A stretch of 55,701 nt of DNA, taken from contig LNEW01000102.1 of NCBI GenBank assembly GCA_001464375.1, forward strand, positions 1 to 55,701, given 5' to 3'. Position numbers and translations under genes: made by a program. The stretch comes from Rhodospirillales bacterium Ga0074136 (GTDB lineage Bacteria; Pseudomonadota; Alphaproteobacteria; Acetobacterales; Acetobacteraceae). Of the stretch, positions 35,103 to 42,568 are shown one piece after another (position 1 is the stretch's first letter; each line of letters begins with the position of its first letter). A model generated the notes under the pieces. The model was given only the letters and a program-made list of their open reading frames with translations, did not search any database and had not been told where the DNA came from.

Positions 35103-35872
35103 TCCTCGGGCACTCCGGCGTGGTGCGGCGCCCACTGCATGTGCTGCCCGCCATCGAGCGCGATCATCTGCCCCGTCATCGACGGCAGCGCCAGGATCGC
35201 GAGCAGCGCGCCCGCCACCTCCGCCGGCGACGTGCCGCGGCCGAGCGGCACGGACGCGCATTGCCGCGCGAATTGCTCGGGCGTCTGGCGCGGGCTCGGC
35301 ACGGCGGGGCCGGGACCGATGCCGTTGACGCGAATGCGCGGCGCCAGCGCGAGTGCAAGGGATTGCGTCAACGCCCAGAGCCCCGCCTTGGAGACGGTGT
35401 AGGACACGAAATGGGGCGTCAGCGACCAGACCCGCTGGTCGAGCATGTTGACCACCACGCCCTCATGCCCGGCCGGCAGCGCCCGCGCCAAGGCCTGCGC
35501 CAGCACGAAGGGCGCGCGCAGGTTCGGTTCGATGTGATGGTCCCAGGATTCGCGCGTGGCATCGTGCCATTCGTCGCGCTCGAAGACCGAGGCGTTGTTC
35601 ACCAGCACGCCGAGCGGGCCGAGCGCGGCGGTCGCGTCCGGCACCAGCCGCGCCACCTCGGCCTCCTGGGCGAGGTCGGCGCGCAGCAGGGTCGCGCGGC
35701 GGCCCAGCGCGGCAATGTCGGCGGCGGTCGCGTGGGCTTCGTCGGCACTGGTGGCGTAATGGATCGCCACGTCGAAGCCGGCCTGCGCCAGCGCCAGGGC
35801 CATCGCGCGGCCAAGGCGCTTCGCGCCGCCGGTGACCAGGGCGGCGCGCGGAATGGTGTCGGGAATCGCCAT
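35099..35872 (-). CDS. folM: FolM/PTR1-type pteridine (dihydromonapterin/dihydrofolate) reductase, SDR family
   Basis: The 257-residue short-chain reductase has the cofactor motif ALVTGGAKRLGRAMAL, which fits the T-G-x3-R-x-G signature of pteridine reductases. The second sign is the active site. The usual SDR Ser is replaced by Asp in VVNMLDQRVW, 13 residues before the Tyr of FVSYTVSKAGL, the same spacing as the Asp/Tyr/Lys set of PTR1. The family reduces dihydromonapterin, dihydrobiopterin or dihydrofolate with NADPH. Coupling to folB supports a pterin role. The ATG at 35872 is chosen because the upstream extension overlaps the divergent DUF1289 promoter region and lacks homology. Confidence 0.82.
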   Translation of the reverse strand: MAIPDTIPRAALVTGGAKRLGRAMALALAQAGFDVAIHYATSADEAHATAADIAALGRRATLLRADLAQEAEVARLVPDATAALGPLGVLVNNASVFERDEWHDATRESWDHHIEPNLRAPFVLAQALARALPAGHEGVVVNMLDQRVWSLTPHFVSYTVSKAGLWALTQSLALALAPRIRVNGIGPGPAVPSPRQTPEQFARQCASVPLGRGTSPAEVAGALLAILALPSMTGQMIALDGGQHMQWAPHHAGVPEE

Positions 35873-35925
35873 GCGCCCTTGAATGGCGCTTCCCATGACG
35901 GAGGGCAACGCCCATCTCCGCCGTC

Positions 35926-36129
35926 ATGGACCGTCCCTGCGTGAAGATCTGCGCCTACGACGACACCAGCGGCTGGTGCCTGGCCTGCGGCATGTCGAAG
36001 CCGGAGCGCAAGGCCTGGAAGCGCGTGCCCGGCTATCGCGAGGCGATCCGCGCCGCGCTGCCGGCGCGGCTCGACGCCATGGCGCGCGAAGGGCATGCGG
36101 TCGGTGCGGCTGCGCGGGGGCGGAGGTAG
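35926..36129 (+). CDS. DUF1289 small Cys-rich protein
   Basis: The 67-residue protein starts MDRPCVKICAYDDTSGWCL with the conserved four-Cys pattern PC-x3-C-x8-C-x2-C of DUF1289, followed by the family's W-x-x-x-P-x-x-x-R segment. The pattern suggests metal or Fe-S binding. Its function is unknown. It is divergent from folM (53 bases) and ends four bases from the ABC-ATPase remnant on the other strand. Confidence 0.88.
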   Translation: MDRPCVKICAYDDTSGWCLACGMSKPERKAWKRVPGYREAIRAALPARLDAMAREGHAVGAAARGRR

Positions 36130-36133
36130 CGCG

Positions 36134-36375
36134 TCAGGCCGCGGCCGCCTTGCGCGCCTCCTCGCGGATCTCGCCCATCAGCCGCGCCTTCAGTACGGCG
36201 AAATCCGGTATGGTCTTCATGGTCCGGCCGCGCGAGTGCGGCAGCGGCACGGGCACCTCCGCCTCAAAGCGGCCGGGGCAGGCGGACAGGACGACGATGC
36301 GGCTGGCGAGGATGATCGCCTGGTGATGTCGTGGGTGGCGGACAGCACGGTCTTGCGGTGCGCTTCCCGGATTTC
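36134..36375 (-). pseudogene. Remnant of a nitrate/taurine-type ABC transporter ATPase
   Basis: Only the C-terminal ~80 residues of a TauB/SsuB/NrtD-type ATPase remain. One frame reads REAHRKTVLSATHDIT (end of Walker B and H-loop region). A one-base loss then moves the match to another frame, AIILASRIVVLSACPGRFEA, continuing to MGEIREEARKAAAA and a TGA at 36134. Upstream of about 36375 the homology ends abruptly, so the Walker A, signature and most of Walker B are gone. No permease or binding-protein gene is nearby. This is a 5'-truncated, frameshifted gene fragment. Confidence 0.8.
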
Positions 36376-36472
36376 CGGGGGCCTGGGTCTGGGTGGGATG
36401 CGGCAGGCAATCGGAAGGATCTGCCGGCGCCGGGCGTCGCAAGCCACGTGCCAGTGATGCCCGGGCCGGGCG

Positions 36473-38008
36473 TCACGGACAGTGGTCGAGCGCGAGGCAG
36501 CGCAGGTCGAGCGTGGCGCTCGCCCCGGCCAGCACCAGGATCAGCCCCAGCACCATCAGGCTGACCCGCTCACGCAGTGCGAAGACCAGCGGATCATCGT
36601 CGATCTTCCCGCGCCGCGCGCCGATCCACATGCGGCTGATCCAGTAGAGCAGCAGCGGGCAGCATAGCCAGAACACCTCCGGAGTCCTGTAGAGATGCCT
36701 GACATTCTCGCTCTCGATGTAGAGGGCGAGCACGAAGACCGCGGAGAAGCCGCTGGCGGCGCCAAGCGCGCCCAGCGTGTCGAGATCCTCGGGGCGGTAG
36801 CCGCGTCCGCCCGGGCGTTGCTCCTGCCCCGGCAGATTCAGCGTGCCCACCAGTTCTGAGTAACGCTTCAGCATCGCAAGGCTTAGGAAGAAGAACATCG
36901 ACAGCGCCAGCAGCCAGAACGACGGCGCGATGCCAGTCGCAATGGCACCCGCGAGGATACGGTGCGTATACAGGCCCGCCAGCAGGAACACGTCGATCAG
37001 CACCTTGCGCTTGAGCCAAAGCGAATAGGTCAACGTCAGCGCAAGGTAGAGCACGATCCACGCCACCAGTTGCAACGACACAGCGGCGGCAGCGGCAAGA
37101 CCCCCAGCCAGCAGCAGGCCGATCGCCGGGAGCGCCGCGGCCACCGGCAGTGCGCCCGAGGCCAGCGGGCGGCTGCGCTTGCGCGCATGCGAACGGTCGG
37201 CCTGCAGGTCGAGCAAGTCATTGACCAGGTACCCTGCTGAGGCGACCAGGCTGAGCGCCACGAAGGCGAGAATCGCCTGGCCGAGCGGTGCCGCCTCGGT
37301 GAAGCGGTGGGCGGCGATCAGCGGCAGGAACACCAGCGCGTTCTTCGCCCATTGATGCGGCCGCATGGCGTGCAGCAATGGCTTCATCGCCAGCCCGGCA
37401 CCGGGGAAGACCCGCTCGACCGGAGCCAGCGCCGCCGCCTGCGCGGCGATGCGCGAGCCTGGCGCGGCGACCACGATGGCGGCGCGCGCCTGTGACCAGA
37501 CCGGCAGATCGTGGCGGTCGTTGCCCGCGTAGTCGAACCCTCGCCGCCCGAAGGCTTCGACCAGGCGCCTGGTCTTTGCCGCGCCGCGCAGGTTGCGGTC
37601 GGGCGTCGTTGCCATCACCTCGTCGAACAGCCCGGTGCGCGCCGCGACGGCGGCGGCGATCCGGTAGTCCGCCGCGGTCGCCAGCACGAGCCGGCGGCCC
37701 CTTGCGTGCTCGGCCTGCAGGAATGCGAGGAAGGGCTCGTTGAAGACGAAGCTGAGCGACGCCGGATCGAGTTGCCGCGCGAGCCGGTCCTTCAGCGCCG
37801 CCTTGCCGCGCAGCGCCCAAAAAGGCAGCAGGAAGATCAGGAGCGGTTGCTTCGCGAGGCAGGCCAGGACAAGCTCGTGGAGGCTGTCGCCGAGGAGCAG
37901 CGTGCCGTCAAGATCGACGCAGAGCGGCAGCTCGGCATCCTGCCCGCCGCCGAGCTCGACCGGGGCTGCGGCCGGACTGTCGAAGGAGGGGTCGTCTGAC
38001 GGACACAC
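36473..38008 (-). CDS. HAD phosphatase-UbiA prenyltransferase fusion protein
   Basis: About 511 residues from a GTG at 38008, chosen for the AGAGGA ribosome-binding site about eight bases upstream (longer starts to 38086 exist). An N-terminal HAD domain (about 28-200) has CVDLDGTLLLGDSL and AGNDRHDLPVW. A UbiA domain (about 210-511, eight or nine helices) starts AMRPHQWAKNALVFLPL and has the Asp-rich NDLLDLQADRSHARKRSRP (263-281). The group resembles decaprenyl-phosphate 5-phosphoribosyltransferase plus a phosphatase, steps that give decaprenylphosphoryl sugars. The donor here is not proven. It is divergent from a membrane glycosyltransferase that could use such a lipid. Confidence 0.82.
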   Translation of the reverse strand: MCPSDDPSFDSPAAAPVELGGGQDAELPLCVDLDGTLLLGDSLHELVLACLAKQPLLIFLLPFWALRGKAALKDRLARQLDPASLSFVFNEPFLAFLQAEHARGRRLVLATAADYRIAAAVAARTGLFDEVMATTPDRNLRGAAKTRRLVEAFGRRGFDYAGNDRHDLPVWSQARAAIVVAAPGSRIAAQAAALAPVERVFPGAGLAMKPLLHAMRPHQWAKNALVFLPLIAAHRFTEAAPLGQAILAFVALSLVASAGYLVNDLLDLQADRSHARKRSRPLASGALPVAAALPAIGLLLAGGLAAAAAVSLQLVAWIVLYLALTLTYSLWLKRKVLIDVFLLAGLYTHRILAGAIATGIAPSFWLLALSMFFFLSLAMLKRYSELVGTLNLPGQEQRPGGRGYRPEDLDTLGALGAASGFSAVFVLALYIESENVRHLYRTPEVFWLCCPLLLYWISRMWIGARRGKIDDDPLVFALRERVSLMVLGLILVLAGASATLDLRCLALDHCP

Positions 38009-38106
38009 GGAAAAGGTCCTCTTTCTCGGCGACGACACCGGATGACGCGCGCGCGCGGCGGTCGGACGCGGCAGCGGCGGACGCAAGGGTTACCCAGGAT
38101 CAGGCT

Positions 38107-39723
38107 GTGTCAGGTCTCGCCGCGTGTCTAGCGGTGATTGCCGCAGTCGCGCTGGGGCTGTTCATGACCTCGCCGGTGGCGGGCGACTTCTGGTGGAGCG
38201 ACGCCCCGCGCCACGGCCTCAACGGCATCTTCCTGGCTGAACTCCTCCGTGCCGCGCCGCTCGGCGACCCGGTCGGCTTCGCCTACGACTTCTACGCGCA
38301 GTACCCGGCCCTCACGATCCTGTTCTACCCGCCGCTGTTCTATGCGGTGAGCTCCCCGGCCTTCCTGTTGTTTGGGGAAAGCCATGCCGTGGCGCAGGCG
38401 GTGGTCGCGCTGCACCTCTTCGTGCTCGGCGCCGGGACCTTCGCACTGGCGCGCTTCTGGTTCGAACGCTCGTCTGCCCTGGCCTGCGCGACGCTGCTGC
38501 TGGCGTTGCCGGAGATCGGACTCTGGGGTCGCCAGGTGATGCTCGAGATCCCCGCGCTCGCGCTGCTGGTCTGGGCAAGTGTCTTCGTGCTGCACTTTGT
38601 GCATCGCGGGCGGACGGTGGCGCTCGCGGCGGCGACGCTGTTCGCGCTGGCTGCGCTGTACACGAAGATCAGCATGGTTTTCGTGCTACCGGCGCTACTC
38701 GGCGCGATCCTGGCCGCCAGCGGGTGGCGCGTGCTGCGGCAAGGGCGGGTCTGGGTCGCGGGCCTGCTCGGCGTTCTCGGCCTCGTGCCGCTGATGATCC
38801 TGACTCTCCGCTTCGGCCAGGCGAATGTGCAGTCCGTCGTCGCCATCGCAGACACGCCCGCGTCCCGAAGAACGCTGGCCGGCTGGACTTGGTACGCCGA
38901 ACGGCTGCCGGAGATGCTGGGCTGGCCGGCCCTCGCGTTCGCCGCCATCGGACTCGTCGGCTGGCTTGCCACGGCGAAGCTGCGCGGCGGCCGCGCCGAA
39001 ACGCTGCTGCTGCCTGCTTGGTTCATCCTGTCGTATGCCGCGCTCTCCTTCGTTGAATTGAAGGAAGCCCGCCACGGCGTCATCCTGCTGGTGCCGGTCG
39101 CGATCTGGGCGGTGATCGGCCTGCGCCTGCTGCTTTCACCCACGCCTTCCCGGCTGCGTGGCCCGCTGGCCGCCGCGGCTTCCATCCTGCTCGCGATCGG
39201 CACCATGGCCTTCGCGCCGGTTCCCGCGGTCGGCGGCTACCGCGAGGCGGCGCGCTTCGCCGCCGCCGAGGCGCCGCCCGGCACCGCCGTGCTGTTCTCG
39301 GGCAAGCGCGACGGGTCCTTCGTCTTCAACATGCGCACCGCCACGACCCGGCGCGACCTGATGACGGTGCGCGCTGACAAACTGCTGCTTTCCATCGCCG
39401 TGCGCCGCGACCTCGGCGTGCGCGAGACGAACTACACCGACGATCAGATCCGCGACATGCTGCGCGACATCGGCGTGTCGATCATCGTGGCGCAGCGCGA
39501 CTTCTGGGTCGACCTGGGCCAGATGGCCGCATTGCAGCGCGTCCTGGACGGCCCGGATTTCGAGGAAATCCGCCGTATACCGGTCGAGGCCAACCTTCCT
39601 GTCGAGGATCGCGAATTGCGCATCTACCGTGCCCGTTGGGACCCACGACCGGCGCGGCGCGACATCGCGATCGACCTACCGATTATCGGCCGGCGCGTGC
39701 AGGGCCGCACGGCATCGCCTTAG
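38107..39723 (+). CDS. ArnT/PMT-like membrane glycosyltransferase
   Basis: The 538-residue protein starts at a GTG (VSGLAACLAVIAAVALG). About eleven hydrophobic segments occupy residues 1-370, followed by a soluble C-terminal domain (about 375-538). The first periplasmic loop contains the acidic motif FWWSDAPRHGLNGIFLAELL, equivalent to the catalytic Asp region of GT-C fold enzymes. These transfer sugars from polyprenyl-phosphate donors outside the membrane. It shares a 98-base divergent intergenic region with the HAD-UbiA gene, which could make the lipid donor. The acceptor is unknown. Confidence 0.75.
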   Translation: MSGLAACLAVIAAVALGLFMTSPVAGDFWWSDAPRHGLNGIFLAELLRAAPLGDPVGFAYDFYAQYPALTILFYPPLFYAVSSPAFLLFGESHAVAQAVVALHLFVLGAGTFALARFWFERSSALACATLLLALPEIGLWGRQVMLEIPALALLVWASVFVLHFVHRGRTVALAAATLFALAALYTKISMVFVLPALLGAILAASGWRVLRQGRVWVAGLLGVLGLVPLMILTLRFGQANVQSVVAIADTPASRRTLAGWTWYAERLPEMLGWPALAFAAIGLVGWLATAKLRGGRAETLLLPAWFILSYAALSFVELKEARHGVILLVPVAIWAVIGLRLLLSPTPSRLRGPLAAAASILLAIGTMAFAPVPAVGGYREAARFAAAEAPPGTAVLFSGKRDGSFVFNMRTATTRRDLMTVRADKLLLSIAVRRDLGVRETNYTDDQIRDMLRDIGVSIIVAQRDFWVDLGQMAALQRVLDGPDFEEIRRIPVEANLPVEDRELRIYRARWDPRPARRDIAIDLPIIGRRVQGRTASP

Positions 39724-39749
39724 CCATGCGCCACGTCGCGTCGCCTGCG

Positions 39750-39778
39750 TTGCAATGGCTGCGTCGCGACGCTACGGT
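39750..39778 (+). promoter_or_regulatory. Possible sigma-70-type promoter for the leader peptide
   Basis: TTGCAA (39750-39755) and TACGGT (39773-39778) are separated by 17 bases. A start seven or eight bases after the -10 would fall at the leader-peptide ATG (39786), giving a leaderless message. No ribosome-binding site precedes that ATG, which fits. The -10 match is weak, so this is only a candidate. Confidence 0.35.
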
Positions 39779-39785
39779 ACTTCCG

Positions 39786-39848
39786 ATGACGCAGCCGATC
39801 ATCCCGACCGCCCGATTTTGGTACCGCTGGTATAATCCGGCGGCCTAG
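39786..39848 (+). CDS. Possible aromatic leader peptide, 20 residues
   Basis: The short frame reads MTQPIIPTARFWYRWYNPAA followed by TAG. It has five aromatic codons within six positions (TTT TGG TAC CGC TGG TAT). A strong terminator follows 27 bases after the stop. The GGCGGC at 39839-39844, at the end of the frame, can pair with GCCGCC (39878-39883) of the terminator's 5' arm. This is the layout of an attenuator like trp leaders, and in rhizobia the trp leader is also leaderless. However, no aromatic-amino-acid gene lies downstream in the window. The proposed anti-terminator is also close to the aromatic codons, so a stalled ribosome might cover it. The reading is a hypothesis. Confidence 0.4.
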   Translation: MTQPIIPTARFWYRWYNPAA

Positions 39849-39875
39849 GGAAACGCGTCAGCATCGTTCCACCCG

Positions 39876-39908
39876 AAGCCGCCAGGACCTGGCGGCTTTC
39901 GTGTTTTC
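39876..39908 (+). terminator. Rho-independent terminator
   Basis: A perfect 11-base inverted repeat, AAGCCGCCAGG (39876-39886) and CCTGGCGGCTT (39888-39898), is followed by a T-rich stretch (TTTCGTGTTTTC). It is the strongest terminator-like hairpin I noticed in the window. It may end the glycosyltransferase transcript, the leader transcript or both. Confidence 0.75.
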
Positions 39909-39977
39909 GGGGCATCACCGTCCCGCTTCCCACAAGGCACCAGGCGCCTGGCGGACCCAGCCAGAGGAAGCCTCGCG

Positions 39978-40088
39978 ATGCAGCGCACCGATTATGATTT
40001 CGACGTGATCTCCGGCCCGTCCACGCCGCCGCGCCCGCCGGCACAGCCGCAGCCGGCACCGGCGAAGCCGGCGGAACCGGCCAAGTGA
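39978..40088 (+). CDS. Small proline-rich protein, 36 residues
   Basis: ATG at 39978 is preceded by AGAGGA at a suitable distance (about nine bases). The peptide starts MQRTDYDFDVISGPSTPP and continues with Pro/Ala/Gln/Lys-rich sequence to a TGA at 40086-40088. A good ribosome-binding site and an acidic N-terminus followed by a PAK-type tail suggest a real small gene. No family recognised. It lies after the terminator. Confidence 0.5.
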   Translation: MQRTDYDFDVISGPSTPPRPPAQPQPAPAKPAEPAK

Positions 40089-40111
40089 CGGCGCGTTAAC
40101 CGTGGCGCGTC

Positions 40112-40408
40112 ATGCTGCGCCGCGTGGCCCCCCGAGCCGCGAACCGCGCCAGGACGGCGGATGACCCGGATGGAAACACCGTGCGGCCTGCCGAGTGGAA
40201 TCTGTTGTCCGAGGATCAGCAACTGGTCCTCTCGCGGGAGGCGCTGCGTCGCGCCGCCGAAACCCTTGCCGACCATGCCGAGATCCTGGCGAAGGAAATG
40301 GAGCACGGCGCGCTGCTCGACCGCGGCGGGCCGGATGCGCTGCGGCTGTTCGCCGCGGTGGTCCGCACCACGAACCGCGAGGCCTTCGGCACGGTCGGCC
40401 ACGCCTGA
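40112..40408 (+). CDS. Small hypothetical protein
   Basis: 98 residues from the ATG at 40112. A GTG at 40181 (VRPAEWNLLSEDQ), preceded by GGATGGA, may be the real start, giving about 75 residues. The conserved-looking part is predicted helical and acidic: EWNLLSEDQQLVLSREALRR, then ETLADHAEILAKEMEHGALL and FAAVVRTTNREAFG. No membrane segment or signal peptide. Function unknown. Confidence 0.6.
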   Translation: MLRRVAPRAANRARTADDPDGNTVRPAEWNLLSEDQQLVLSREALRRAAETLADHAEILAKEMEHGALLDRGGPDALRLFAAVVRTTNREAFGTVGHA

Positions 40409-40997
40409 CGCGGGCGGCGCCAGGGCCGGACCATCGCACGGTTCGGCGCCCCGCACCCCACGCATCGCGCCACCCGTCAGCGCGCGTGTGGCCGCGCGGC
40501 TAGCTGCGTCCTCCGCGTGGGTCCTGCCATCGGCAAGGGAGCCCGACCGAAGCCGCGACCGCGGCCCGCCGGAGTAGCCAGGGGAGCCGAAGGGTCCTGC
40601 TGTTCGTCCAACGGTCGGCGAAAGTGCATGCCGGCAGTCCAGGAACTCGGCCGCTGGGTTTCACCGCGTCCGCATGGCCCCCGCGCGAACTGCACGGCGG
40701 AGCGCTCGCTGGCATTCTCGTGGCCCCGCACCTGCAGATGCTCGCGATGTGATCGCCCATGAGACGGTGGCCGCGATTCCGGCCCCCTGAATAGCGAGTC
40801 TGTCGCCGCAGATTTGGACGCTACCCGCCGGACCGACGGCCCCGCGTCGGGATGGCGCAGGTGTTTTGCCGGATGATCGTGCCGCTTGTTCGGCCGCGAT
40901 CACCACGGGTGCAAGCTGTCACGAATTTTCTGCCGAAGCATCACACGCCCGTCGCCGGACCGGCGCTAACCCCAGCCCGACAGAAAGGTCGGGACAC
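40409..40997. other. Intergenic region upstream of the phosphonate hydrolase operon
   Basis: 589 bases with no recognisable gene, tRNA or repeat. The frame of the hydrolase stays open back to 40866, but that extension lacks homology, so the region is taken as untranslated. It should contain the promoter of the downstream operon. No motif could be assigned. Confidence 0.5.
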
Positions 40998-42545
40998 ATG
41001 CTTCTTATTGTGGTCGATCAGTGGCGCGCGGATTTCATCCCCGCGCTCGGCGCCGGCTTCCTGCGGACGCCGAACCTTGACCGGCTCTGCCGCGAAGGCG
41101 TGACCTTCCGCAACCACGTCACCAACACCGTGCCCTGCGGCCCGGCGCGCGCGAGCCTGCTGACCGGGCTGTACCTGATGAACCACCGCGCGGTGCAGAA
41201 CACGGTGCCGCTCGATGCGCGGCACAGCAACCTCGGCAAGCAGTTGCGGCTGATCGGCTACGACCCTGCGCTGATCGGCTACACCACCACCACGCCCGAC
41301 CCGCGCACCTCCGGTCCGCGCGACCCACGCTTCACCACGCTGGGCGACCTGATGGACGGCTTCCGCAGCGTCGGTGCCTTCGAGCCGAACATGGACGGGT
41401 ATTTCGGCTGGCTCGCGCACCAGGGCTATGCGCTGCCGCCGCGGCGCGAGGACATCTGGCTGCCCGAAGGCGAGGACGCCGTGCCCGGCGTCACCGACCG
41501 CCCCTGCCGCATCCCCGCCGAATTGTCGGACAGCACCTTCTTCACCGAGCGCGCACTCACCTACCTGAAGGGCCGCAACGGCAAGCCGTGGTTTCTGCAC
41601 CTCGGCTACTATCGTCCGCACCCGCCCTTCATCGCGCCCGCGCCGTACCACGCGATGTACAAGCCCGCCGACATGCCCGCGCCGATCCGCCGCGAGCGCT
41701 GGGAGGACGAGGCCGAACAGCACCCGCTGCTGCAGTTCTACCTGCGCGGCATCAGCCAGGGCAGCTTCTTCCACGGTGCCGGTGGTGCAGCGACGGCACT
41801 GCACGAGGACGCCATCCGCCAGATGCGCGCGACCTACGCCGGATTGATCACCGAGATCGATGACTGCCTGGGGCGCGTCTTCGCCTGGCTCGATGAGAAC
41901 GGGCAGTGGGACGACACCATGATCGTCTTCACCTCCGACCATGGCGAACAGCTCGGCGACCACTGGCTGCTCGGCAAGATCGGCTACCAGGACCAGAGCT
42001 TCCGCATTCCGCTGGTGGTGAAGGACGCCGGGCGCAACGACCGCGCCGGTGCGATCGAGGCCGGGTTCACCGAGAGCGTCGACGTGATGCCAACCATCCT
42101 CGAGGCGCTGGGAGGCAACGTGCCGCGCACCTGCGACGGGCGGTCCATCCTGCCGCTGCTGGAGGGCCCCGCCCCCCAGGATTGGCGCGATCACCTGTTC
42201 TACGAATACGATTTCCGCGACGTGCATTACTCGAAGCCCGAGAGCGCGCTAGGCCTGCCGCTGGATGATTGCGCGCTGTGCGTCGTGCAGGATGCGCGCT
42301 TCAAGTACGTGCACTTCACCGCCTTGCCGCCGCTGTTCTTCGACCTGGCGCGCGACCCGAACTGCTTCGACAACCTGGCCGAGGACCCGGCGCATGCCGC
42401 GCTGGTGAAGCAGTACGCGCAGAAGGCGTTGTCGCACCGGATGCGACATGCCGAGCGTACGCTCACGCATTTCCGCGCGACGCCGCAGGGACTGGAGGAA
42501 CGGGGCGTCGCCCTGCCGCCGGGCCTCGCACGCGCCGCCGAATGA
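40998..42545 (+). CDS. Phosphonate monoester hydrolase/phosphodiesterase-like sulfatase-superfamily enzyme
   Basis: The 515-residue protein starts at ATG 40998 (MLLIVVDQWRADFIP), 11 bases after AGAAAGG. The formylglycine motif C-x-P-x-R is in NTVPCGPARASLLTG (Cys to be converted). Metal-site segments are LLIVVDQWRAD at the start and IVFTSDHGEQLGDHWLLGK near residue 310. The block LYLMNHRAVQNTVPLDAR and GYYRPHPPFIAPAPYH strongly resemble the phosphonate monoester hydrolases of Rhizobium and Burkholderia, which also cleave phosphodiesters and sulfate esters. No signal peptide is seen, so it is probably cytoplasmic. It is the first gene of the binding-protein/transporter operon (ATGA overlap with an upstream ATG of the next gene). 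Confidence 0.88.
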   Translation: MLLIVVDQWRADFIPALGAGFLRTPNLDRLCREGVTFRNHVTNTVPCGPARASLLTGLYLMNHRAVQNTVPLDARHSNLGKQLRLIGYDPALIGYTTTTPDPRTSGPRDPRFTTLGDLMDGFRSVGAFEPNMDGYFGWLAHQGYALPPRREDIWLPEGEDAVPGVTDRPCRIPAELSDSTFFTERALTYLKGRNGKPWFLHLGYYRPHPPFIAPAPYHAMYKPADMPAPIRRERWEDEAEQHPLLQFYLRGISQGSFFHGAGGAATALHEDAIRQMRATYAGLITEIDDCLGRVFAWLDENGQWDDTMIVFTSDHGEQLGDHWLLGKIGYQDQSFRIPLVVKDAGRNDRAGAIEAGFTESVDVMPTILEALGGNVPRTCDGRSILPLLEGPAPQDWRDHLFYEYDFRDVHYSKPESALGLPLDDCALCVVQDARFKYVHFTALPPLFFDLARDPNCFDNLAEDPAHAALVKQYAQKALSHRMRHAERTLTHFRATPQGLEERGVALPPGLARAAE

Positions 42546-42568
42546 ACCCCAGCAAGGAACCCCCGCCG

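Noticed and set aside
39636..39785. Longer protein extending upstream of the aromatic peptide in the same frame
   Set aside because: The upstream part overlaps the glycosyltransferase coding end in another frame and has shadow-like Arg/Pro composition.
40866..40997. N-terminal extension of the phosphonate hydrolase to an earlier ATG
   Set aside because: The 44 extra residues have no resemblance to the family, whose members begin shortly before the LLIVVDQWRAD motif. A ribosome-binding site precedes 40998.
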